A DNA stretch of 64,000 bases from Micromonospora sp. NBC_00421 (GTDB lineage: Bacteria > Actinomycetota > Actinomycetes > Mycobacteriales > Micromonosporaceae), in NCBI RefSeq assembly GCF_036017915.1, contig NZ_CP107929.1:3786001-3850000 (forward strand). Direction: 5' to 3'. How positions within the stretch are numbered: the stretch's first letter is position 1; each line of letters begins with the position of its first letter. The notes below the pieces were generated by a model, which saw only the letters and a program-made list of their open reading frames with translations, made no database searches and was not told where the DNA came from. The position numbers were made by a program, and so were the translations under genes. Shown piece after piece: positions 57,934 through 64,000 of this stretch.

Positions 57934-59427
57934 TCAATCCGGGCGGCCGGCCTTGGCCAGCTCGTCGTCCAGCTCGTCGACCTGTTCCGACTCGATCTCG
58001 GGCCGGTTGCCCTCGTACACGTCGGCGTTGGGGCGGATCACCCAGTAGAGCAGCCCGATCCAGAGGCCGCTGAGGATGAGCGCGCCCATGAAGTCCGTCG
58101 GGTGGTGCATCCCCCGGTACATCCGGGAGACCGCCACCCCGACCGGCATGATCACGGCGAGCGCCACGAACAGCCAACGCCACCAGCGGTCGGTACGGAC
58201 GAACACGATGATCGCGACGGCCAGCCAGAGGCAGGTGGTCGCCGCGATGTGCCCGGACGGGAAGGACGAGGTGGGCATCTGCCCGTCCAGGTTCTCCACC
58301 GCCGGGCGGGGCCGCTCCACCACCCGGGCCGAGGCGAGGAAGAGGCTCAGCTCGCCGAAGAGCGCCAGCACCACGAAGAGCACGGGCCGCCACCGCTTCC
58401 AGATGGCCAGCACCAGCGGGCAGAAGACCAGCGAGACGATCAGGATGGCGTGGGTGTCGCCGAACTTGCTCCACCACCAGCTCAGCTCGGTGAGGAAGTC
58501 GGTGTGCCGGTCGGCGAACCAACGCGGCACGTCGGTGTCCAGGGTCTCGAAGACGGTGCCCTTGGCGTGGTAGCTGACGTAGCTGCCGAAGGCGTACAGG
58601 GCACCGAAGATGATCACCCAGCCGACGAGCAGTTCGGCCACGGCCGAGCGGGGGTGCTCCAGCACGTGCTCCTCGGCCGGGGCCGGGGTGAGCTTGTCGC
58701 CGGCCTCCGGCTCCAGCCCCTCGGTCAGCGGCGGCACCGGCCGGCCGCGCTCGCGCCGCCACAGCCGGAAGGCGTACGCGGTGACACCGAGCCAGGCCGC
58801 ACCGAGCAGCCAGCCACCGAGCACGTCGGAGACGAAGTGCACGCCCAGCGCGATCCGGGTCAGCCCGACCAGCGCCACCAGCACGGCCGCGATGGCGATC
58901 GCCGGCTTGCGCCAGCGGGGCGACATGGCCGGCAGGAAGACCAGCAGCAGCGCCCCGTACGCGACGAACGAGCCGAGCGCGTGCCCACTGGGGAAGCTGT
59001 TGCCGGGGGCGCTGGCCACCGGCACGTCGACCACCGGCCGGAGCCGGCCGACCAGGGCCTTGAGCGACGGGTCGAGAATCAGCCCGCCCACCCCGGTCAC
59101 GATCAGGTAGACCGCCAACCGGGACTGGCGGCGGATCAGCAGGGTGACCACCGCGATGGTGACCAGCCAGATCAGCACCGGCCGACCGCCCAGGTCGGTG
59201 ACCGCCTGGAGCACGGTGACGAGCGCGTGGTGCGGCGCGACGAGCCCGTTGAACCACTCGGCCGCCTCGTGGTCGGCGTGGTACATCGGGCTCCATTTGA
59301 ACCTGACGAGCATCAGCAACAGCCCGAAACCGACGCCCGCGCCGGCCACGGCCAACAGGCCGGCGACGCTCCGTTCGGCGAAATGGCCGAGCGGCCGTCG
59401 GGCCGTCGTCTCCTTGACCGCGGTCAA
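57934..59427 (-). CDS. Membrane phosphatase with two fused PAP2 domains
   Basis: 497 residues, roughly twice the length of a normal PAP2 protein. Domain 1 (about 50-215) has KALVGRLRP, SFPSGHA and RIALGVHFVSD; domain 2 (about 270-455) has RVVERPRP, SSFPSGHIAA and SRMYRGMHHPTD. All three phosphatase motifs including the catalytic His are intact in both halves, so both could be active. About ten membrane helices are expected. Likely substrates are phosphatidate or undecaprenyl pyrophosphate. It is followed by an EEP gene. Confidence 0.88.
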   Translation of the reverse strand: MTAVKETTARRPLGHFAERSVAGLLAVAGAGVGFGLLLMLVRFKWSPMYHADHEAAEWFNGLVAPHHALVTVLQAVTDLGGRPVLIWLVTIAVVTLLIRRQSRLAVYLIVTGVGGLILDPSLKALVGRLRPVVDVPVASAPGNSFPSGHALGSFVAYGALLLVFLPAMSPRWRKPAIAIAAVLVALVGLTRIALGVHFVSDVLGGWLLGAAWLGVTAYAFRLWRRERGRPVPPLTEGLEPEAGDKLTPAPAEEHVLEHPRSAVAELLVGWVIIFGALYAFGSYVSYHAKGTVFETLDTDVPRWFADRHTDFLTELSWWWSKFGDTHAILIVSLVFCPLVLAIWKRWRPVLFVVLALFGELSLFLASARVVERPRPAVENLDGQMPTSSFPSGHIAATTCLWLAVAIIVFVRTDRWWRWLFVALAVIMPVGVAVSRMYRGMHHPTDFMGALILSGLWIGLLYWVIRPNADVYEGNRPEIESEQVDELDDELAKAGRPD

Positions 59428-59525
59428 CCCGCACCTCCCTGCGTCGACGTGGCGAGGCGCGCTGTACCCGATTCCGCCGCCCCGTACACGCCCGTCCGGT
59501 GTGGCGGGGTCAGAGTGCTGTCATC

Positions 59526-60509
59526 TCACCGGTGTCGAAGCTCCACCTGCTCGGCCTCGGGCTCCCACAGGTCGGGCTGGGCCGGCTCGGGAGCGCCGAT
59601 CCGCATCGCCTCCAACTGGGCGGCGAAGGACAGCCCGCCGAAGAGCGCCATGCCGGTGAGGTTGGCCCAGAGCAGCAACGCCATCATCCCGGTCAACGCC
59701 CCGTACGTCTGGCCGAAGCCGCCGCCGAACTTGACGTACCCGGCGAGCAGCAGGCTGGCCAGCCACCACAGGGCGGTGGCGATGCCGGCGCCGAAGAAGA
59801 GCCAGGACAGGCCGGGCTGCTTACGCCGGGGGGCGTGCCGGAAGATCACCGCCACCGCGACCACTGTCAGCACCAGGCTCAGCGGCCAGCGCACCGCCTC
59901 CCAGACGCCGGCGGCGAGGTCACCCCACTCGTAGTGCCGCTGCACCGATTCGCCCATCGCCCCGCCGCCGACCAGGATCAGGAACCCGGCCAGCGCGGGC
60001 AGGCCGGCGACCACGGCGAGCACCGCCGCCCGCAGGTACTTCCGCAGCGCCGGACGGTCCCGTTCCACCCCGTAGATCCGGTTCGCGCCGCGTTCGATCT
60101 GGGCCATGGTGGTGGTCAACGCCACCAGGCCGGTGATCAGACCGAGGGTCAGCGCCAACTCGCCCTTGCTCTCGGTGCGGTCGCTGTCGCCGAGCAGGTC
60201 CTGCACCACCTGCTCGCTCTGCCCGGGGGTAAGCGCCAGCACGGTGTCGGCGACCACCCGGCCGCCCTCCTCGACGCCCAGGTCGCTGATCAGACCGGTG
60301 AGCGCGATCAGGAACGGGACCACGGCGAGGCAGAGTTGCAGGGCGAAGGCCCGGGAGTGGCTGAACCCGTCGCCGTAGCGGAACCGGATGAAGCCGTCGC
60401 GCAGCAGGTGCCAGCCACCGAGCCGGCGCAGCGTACGCCAGGCGTCGTCGGCGGAGAGGTCGTCCGACGCCATCAACCGGGTCTCGGGGACGAGCTTGGT
60501 GCTACTCAC
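59526..60509 (-). CDS. YihY/BrkB-family inner-membrane protein
   Basis: 327 residues from a GTG that lies within the last codons of the diacylglycerol-kinase-like gene (overlap of 8 bp), showing coupled translation. Six membrane helices; family features FSHSRAFALQLCLAVVPFLIAL, GLITGLVALTTTMAQIERGANRIYGV, and ALTGMMALLLWANLTGMALFGG. Function unsettled; often linked to the cell envelope. Confidence 0.88.
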   Translation of the reverse strand: MSSTKLVPETRLMASDDLSADDAWRTLRRLGGWHLLRDGFIRFRYGDGFSHSRAFALQLCLAVVPFLIALTGLISDLGVEEGGRVVADTVLALTPGQSEQVVQDLLGDSDRTESKGELALTLGLITGLVALTTTMAQIERGANRIYGVERDRPALRKYLRAAVLAVVAGLPALAGFLILVGGGAMGESVQRHYEWGDLAAGVWEAVRWPLSLVLTVVAVAVIFRHAPRRKQPGLSWLFFGAGIATALWWLASLLLAGYVKFGGGFGQTYGALTGMMALLLWANLTGMALFGGLSFAAQLEAMRIGAPEPAQPDLWEPEAEQVELRHR

Positions 60510-61509
60510 GGCGGGCTTCCTCGACCAGTTTCTCACCGCGCTTCGCCGCCGCGTCGGCGTCGTGGGCCAGGTCGGGGTCCTGGGCCGGACGCGGCACGCA
60601 GAGCCAGAGCGACTCGGGTCTGATCTCGGCGGCCAGGGTCCGGCCCGGCGCGATCAGGTCGCCGTCGAGCTGCCGGGGCTGGGCGCGGTTGCTGGTGATG
60701 ACGACCTTGCGGGCCCGGTGGACCTCCATCCGGGGGACACTGCCCTGCCGGCGGACCAGGGCCCAGCCCATGGCGAGCCAGTGCCGCACCCGGTTGGGGG
60801 TGAGCACCGCGACGTCGAGCCAGCCGTCGTCGGGCTCGGCGTCGGTGAGCAGGCGTACCCCGCCCTGGAGCCGCCCGACGTTGGCGACCAGCACGGTACG
60901 GGCGCGACGGCGCACCGGGGGCCGGTCGTCGATCCGGATGGTGAGCCGCATCGGGCGGTCCCGCAGGTGCTTCGCGGCCCCCACCACGTACGCGGGCCAG
61001 CCGATCCGGGCCTTGGTGGTCTCGGAGGTGTCGGCCAGCATCTGCGCGTCGAAGCCCATCCCGGCCATCACCGCGAAGCACTTGTCGTCGACGACGCCCA
61101 CGTCCAGCCGGCGGCGTCCGCGCTCGACGGCCACCTGCAGGCCGGCGGCCAGGTCGTTGGAGAGCCCCAGGTTGGCGGCGAGCAGGTTGCCGGTCCCCTG
61201 CGGCAGCACGGCGAGCTCCACGTCGGTGCCGGCCAGCGCGGTGACGCAGGCCATCACCGTGCCGTCGCCGCCGCAGGCGAAGACCAGCTGGGCCCCGGCG
61301 GCGACGGCCTGCTCGGTCTGCCCCCGGCCGGGGTCCTCGGCGGTGGTCTCGTACCAGGTCGGGGCCGGCCAACCGGCGGCGGCGAGAGCCTCGTCCACGG
61401 TCCGGCGGAACTCGTCGAGGTCGGCCACCTTCGTCGGGTTGACCACCACCGCCGAGCGCGGGGCGCGGTTGTCGCCGGTCACCGTACGCTTCTGCTCTGC
61501 ACCGTCCAC
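60502..61509 (-). CDS. Diacylglycerol-kinase-family lipid kinase
   Basis: 335 residues from a GTG. SAVVVNPTKV, CGGDGTVMACVTAL (nucleotide-binding GGDGT), VLPQGTGNLLAANLGL, and VGMGFDAQML-like GMGFDA are the DAGK catalytic motifs. It phosphorylates diacylglycerol or a related lipid. Head of an operon with YihY. The C-terminus carries ~25 charged residues. No clear ribosome site; leaderless or weak initiation is possible. Confidence 0.88.
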   Translation of the reverse strand: MDGAEQKRTVTGDNRAPRSAVVVNPTKVADLDEFRRTVDEALAAAGWPAPTWYETTAEDPGRGQTEQAVAAGAQLVFACGGDGTVMACVTALAGTDVELAVLPQGTGNLLAANLGLSNDLAAGLQVAVERGRRRLDVGVVDDKCFAVMAGMGFDAQMLADTSETTKARIGWPAYVVGAAKHLRDRPMRLTIRIDDRPPVRRRARTVLVANVGRLQGGVRLLTDAEPDDGWLDVAVLTPNRVRHWLAMGWALVRRQGSVPRMEVHRARKVVITSNRAQPRQLDGDLIAPGRTLAAEIRPESLWLCVPRPAQDPDLAHDADAAAKRGEKLVEEARRE

Positions 61510-61610
61510 GGCGCAAGTGTGCAGCACCCCGGCCCGCTCAGCGACCCGACGACGGTCGACGTTGCATTGACCGCAAACAGGTTTGAGTGGGCCGGGGGCC
61601 GGTCGGCGGC

Positions 61611-62192
61611 TCAGGCCACCGTGCGGAGCGCCAACTCGACCCGTCGGCGCAGGTCGCCGAGGTCCGCGCCCGCCTCGGTCAGCACCACCGCGCCCAGTCC
61701 GCCGCCCTCGCGGAGCAGACCGAGCAGGATGTGTTCGGTGCCGATGTGGCGGTGGCGCAGCCGCAGCGCCTCGCGCAGCGCCAACTCCAGCACCTTGCGG
61801 GAGCGGGGCGAGAACGGCCCGCCGACCGGCCGCCGCAGCCGCCACCGCCGACGGGGTGCCGGAACGGCCTCGCGCAGGGCGTCCGGGCCGAAGGAGTCCT
61901 CGATCCGGGCGACGATGGCCGCCAGGTCGATGCCGATCTCACGCAGCGCAGCGGCGTCCGCCTCGCCGAGCCCGAGCCCGCCGTCGCCGACGTGCCGCCG
62001 GACCCGGGCGCGCAGGTCGTCGGCGTCGAGGCCGGCCTCGACGAGCACCCGGCTGGCGAGCCCGTCGCCATCGGCCAGCACGGCGAGCAGCAGGTGTTCG
62101 GTGCCGACGGGGCGTCGTCCGTCGCTCCGGGCCTGCTCGACCGCGCGCTGGACGACCGCCCGGGCCCGGTCGGTGAACCGTTCGAACATCAT
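61611..62192 (-). CDS. Clp_N-domain protein without an ATPase
   Basis: 193 residues. Two Clp_N repeats are recognisable: FERFTDRARAVVQRAVEQARSDGRRPVGTEHLLLAVL and FSPRSRKVLELALREALRLRHRHIGTEHILLGLLREGGG, the second after a linker. The AAA+ modules of ClpC are absent, so it can only bind adaptors or substrates. ATG overlaps the stop of the HTH gene (ATGA). Proteins like this are thought to modulate ClpC or to act with their regulator as a stress sensor. Confidence 0.82.
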   Translation of the reverse strand: MMFERFTDRARAVVQRAVEQARSDGRRPVGTEHLLLAVLADGDGLASRVLVEAGLDADDLRARVRRHVGDGGLGLGEADAAALREIGIDLAAIVARIEDSFGPDALREAVPAPRRRWRLRRPVGGPFSPRSRKVLELALREALRLRHRHIGTEHILLGLLREGGGLGAVVLTEAGADLGDLRRRVELALRTVA

Positions 62193-62425
62193 TCCTCCCA
62201 GGTGCCGCGGACCGCCGGTCGCCCGGCGTGCTTCTTGTGGACCGCCTGCCGGCTGACCTCGAGCGCGTCGGCGATCTCCTGCCAGGACCAGCCCTGCCGT
62301 CGGGCGTTGTCCACCTGGACCACCTCCAGCCGTTCGAGGAGCCGGCGCAGGGCGAGCACCGCGCGCAGGCCGACCCTGGGGTCGGTGCTGCCGGCTGCCG
62401 CCGCGAGTTCCGTCGCCTGACTCAT
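62189..62425 (-). CDS. Small HTH regulator coupled to the Clp_N gene
   Basis: 78 residues. A compact HTH: VDNARRQGWSWQEIADALEVSRQAVHKKH, resembling the sigma-70 region 4/MerR-like AsiA-type HTH in Clp_N pairs. It is first gene in the operon and its own promoter (TTGACA-17-TAGGTT) contains two palindromes. ATG at 62425 is six nt after the -10, so the message is near-leaderless. Likely autoregulator. Confidence 0.8.
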   Translation of the reverse strand: MSQATELAAAAGSTDPRVGLRAVLALRRLLERLEVVQVDNARRQGWSWQEIADALEVSRQAVHKKHAGRPAVRGTWEE

Positions 62426-62428
62426 GCC

Positions 62429-62471
62429 GTCAACCTACGTTGACACCGAACCCCTGTCAACCCGAGTTGAC
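62429..62471. promoter_or_regulatory. Twin GTCAAC-N4-GTTGAC operators in the HTH promoter
   Basis: Two identical 6-4-6 palindromes at 62429-62444 and 62456-62471 lie exactly 27 bp apart. The first overlaps the -10 (62432-62437 reversed, TAGGTT) and the second contains the -35 (62455-62460 reversed, TTGACA) of the HTH-Clp_N promoter. The divergent PP2C gene starts 70 bp to the right and may also be affected. Confidence 0.7.
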
Positions 62472-62540
62472 GAAATCGACAGGTACCCGACACGACGCCG
62501 GACGCCCGGTCCGGGCCGACGGCGGTGCTACCGTCCGCTG

Positions 62541-63371
62541 GTGTTCCGTCGCCGCACCGCCGACCAGCCCGTCGAGGCGGCCCACCGGCTGCCCGTCGGC
62601 CGGTTCGAGTGGGAGGTCGCCGGCGGTTCCGTGGTCGGCGACCGCTACCCGGCCAACTTCGACGTCCTGCACGTCGACCCGGAACTGCCGTTCGTGGCGG
62701 TGGTCGACGGCATGGGCGAGGGCGAGGGCAGTCGGATCGCCGGCAGCACCGCGCGGGACACCCTGCACGAGCTGGTCCACGCCGGCTGGCCCGCCGTCGG
62801 CCCCCACGAGCTGCGGACCGCGGTCACCGAGGCACAGATCCGGGTACGCCGGGCCGGTGCCGCCCTGGACGAGCTGGCCGGCTGCACGCTGACCGCCCTG
62901 CTCGCCGAGCCAGACGGCGCGCTGGCCTGGATCGTCCAGCTCGGCGACTCCCGGGCGTACCGGCTGCGGGACGGGTTGCTGGAGCTGGTCACCGTGGACC
63001 ACACGATGGCCTGGCTCGGCGTGCTGCACGGCTGGTGGCCGGCGAACTCCCCGGAGGCGGTCCGCGCCCGCTACCAACTGCTGCGCTACCTGGGCCACCC
63101 CGACCGGCCGGACCCGGACCTGCTCGGGGTGCCGCTGCGCCCCGGTGACACCTGGCTGCTCTGCACCGACGGGGTCAGCGACCAACTCGACTACCACCGG
63201 CTACGGGAACTGCTCTCCGAACCGGACCCGACCCGGGCGGTCCGCGCCCTGCTCGCCGCGACCCTGGCCGCGGGCGGCAGCGACAACGCCACCGCCGTCG
63301 TGCTACGCGTACACCGGCGTGACCAGGCCCGTCCGGCCGATCGGGCTCCGCCACCCGCCCCGCGCGACTAG
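62541..63371 (+). CDS. PP2C-family protein serine/threonine phosphatase
   Basis: 276 residues from a GTG (longer frame to 62424 overlaps the divergent regulatory region, so the GTG is preferred). Metal-ligand region FVAVVDGMGEGEGSRIAG (DGMG), GCTLTALLAEPDGALAWIVQLGDSRAYRLRDG (GDSR), DTWLLCTDGVSDQL (DGV) and GGSDNATAVVLR (DN) mark the PP2C fold. It removes phosphates from Ser/Thr-phosphorylated proteins. No membrane helix. C-terminus Pro/Arg-rich. Confidence 0.88.
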   Translation: MFRRRTADQPVEAAHRLPVGRFEWEVAGGSVVGDRYPANFDVLHVDPELPFVAVVDGMGEGEGSRIAGSTARDTLHELVHAGWPAVGPHELRTAVTEAQIRVRRAGAALDELAGCTLTALLAEPDGALAWIVQLGDSRAYRLRDGLLELVTVDHTMAWLGVLHGWWPANSPEAVRARYQLLRYLGHPDRPDPDLLGVPLRPGDTWLLCTDGVSDQLDYHRLRELLSEPDPTRAVRALLAATLAAGGSDNATAVVLRVHRRDQARPADRAPPPAPRD

Positions 63372-63425
63372 CGTCGGTGGGGACGGCGTGGCCGTACCGT
63401 GCGGGACGCCCGGGAGGTGAACCGG

Positions 63426-64000
63426 ATGACCGGATCCACCGGCGGCCCGGTGGTGGTCGGCGTCGGCCCGACACCGACCGACCTCGCGGTGGTCCGGCTG
63501 GCCGCCCGGGAGGCCGCCGCCCACGGTCGGGACCTGGCCCTGCTGCACGCCTTCAACTGGGAGGCCGCCCTCGCCGGCCCGTCGCTGGTCGGCAGCCGGG
63601 ACGCCGCCGAGGAGCTGATCGCCCGCGCCGCCAGCACCGCGAACGAGGTCGAAGCGGGGGTGTCGGTAAGCGGTGAGATCGTCGAGGGGGCCCCGGTCGG
63701 TGCCCTGGTCCGCCGCTCCGAGACGGCGTTCCTGGTGGCCATCGGGGACGGCGGGATGGCCGGCTGCGGCAGGTGCGTGCCGGCCGATGCGCCGGCCGTG
63801 CAGCTCGCCGCGCGGGCCGGCTGCCCGGTGCTGGTGGTCCGCCCCGACCCGCCGCCTCCGGGGCCGGTGCTGGTCGGCGTGGACGGCTCGCCCGGCTCCC
63901 GGGCCGCGCTCGACTTCGCCTTCGGCTGTGCCGTCCGCCGACCGGCCCGGGTCGTCGCGGTGCGGGTGGTCGAGCCGGGGTGGCCCGACGACGGCGACGA
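63426..64000 (+). CDS. Universal stress protein with two USP domains (partial, cut by window edge)
   Basis: 191+ residues. GGAGG lies 8 bp before the ATG. Domain 1 (about 7-135) begins GGPVVVGVGPTPTDLAVVRLAAREA and ends CPVLVVRPDP; its strand-1 VGVGP is degraded versus the usual VGVDGS. Domain 2 begins GPVLVGVDGSPGSRAALDFAFG, the normal ATP-site start, and runs off the edge at RVVEPGWPDDGDD. Tandem USPs are usual in actinomycetes. Confidence 0.82.
   Translation, partial: MTGSTGGPVVVGVGPTPTDLAVVRLAAREAAAHGRDLALLHAFNWEAALAGPSLVGSRDAAEELIARAASTANEVEAGVSVSGEIVEGAPVGALVRRSETAFLVAIGDGGMAGCGRCVPADAPAVQLAARAGCPVLVVRPDPPPPGPVLVGVDGSPGSRAALDFAFGCAVRRPARVVAVRVVEPGWPDDGD

Overview
The window is high-GC actinomycete chromosome, most likely Micromonospora or a close relative. 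The signs are strong GC bias at third codon positions, GTG/TTG starts, an SsgA-like sporulation protein, Spo0M, DivIVA-like and Scr1-type XRE/DUF397 genes, F420-dependent enzymes, a HelD-type RNA polymerase ATPase and actinomycete sugar-uptake genes. The genus is inferred from gene style; no 16S gene or other marker is present.

Layout. 1-2.6 kb is a decayed margin: a collapsed XRE/DUF397 pair, a frameshifted gene tail and the 3' part of an integrase beside tRNA-Val(CAC). 2.6-6.4 kb holds housekeeping and regulatory genes (PGPGW membrane protein, SsgA-like, SDR, AraC, Rrf2). 6.4-12.1 kb is a sulfonate/organosulfur operon on the minus strand: leader peptide, binding protein, ATPase, permease, FMN-dependent monooxygenase, flavin reductase and nitroreductase, mostly with overlapping starts and stops. 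12.3-27.9 kb is mixed core: a potassium channel, a MarR/VOC divergent pair, a TPR-FN3 protein, a two-component system beside a LolA/RseB-like exported protein, HelD, Spo0M and an MFS exporter, with several large intergenic palindromes and a decayed glycerophosphodiesterase.

28-34.1 kb is an AT-richer accessory island. It holds a 1087-residue secreted RHS protein with a short hydrophobic C-terminal tail, followed at once by a tiny two-helix membrane protein. Further on lie a duplicated TetR fragment and a second, frameshifted RHS C-terminal module, again followed by a tiny two-helix membrane protein. 34.1-40.2 kb is rich in regulator/enzyme pairs (two TetR, HxlR, hydrolases, Nudix, DoxX). 40.4-42 kb is an IS3-family element. 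42-44.7 kb carries an intact Scr1/DUF397 pair and a DivIVA-like gene.

44.7-55 kb is a plant-polysaccharide block: DeoR regulator, GH42 beta-galactosidase, a sugar ABC importer without its own ATPase, GH36 alpha-galactosidase and a secreted GH5-CBM2 mannanase. These could together strip galactose from and cut galactomannan or galacto-oligosaccharides. 55.3-64 kb contains an F420-dependent oxidoreductase, an EEP-family phosphatase/nuclease, a double-PAP2 membrane protein, YihY, a diacylglycerol-kinase-like enzyme, a Clp_N protein with a small HTH regulator and twin operators, a PP2C phosphatase and the start of a universal stress protein cut by the window edge.

Regulatory architecture is unusually readable: several divergent regulator/target pairs have palindromes between or inside promoter elements, with geometry that predicts leaderless mRNAs.
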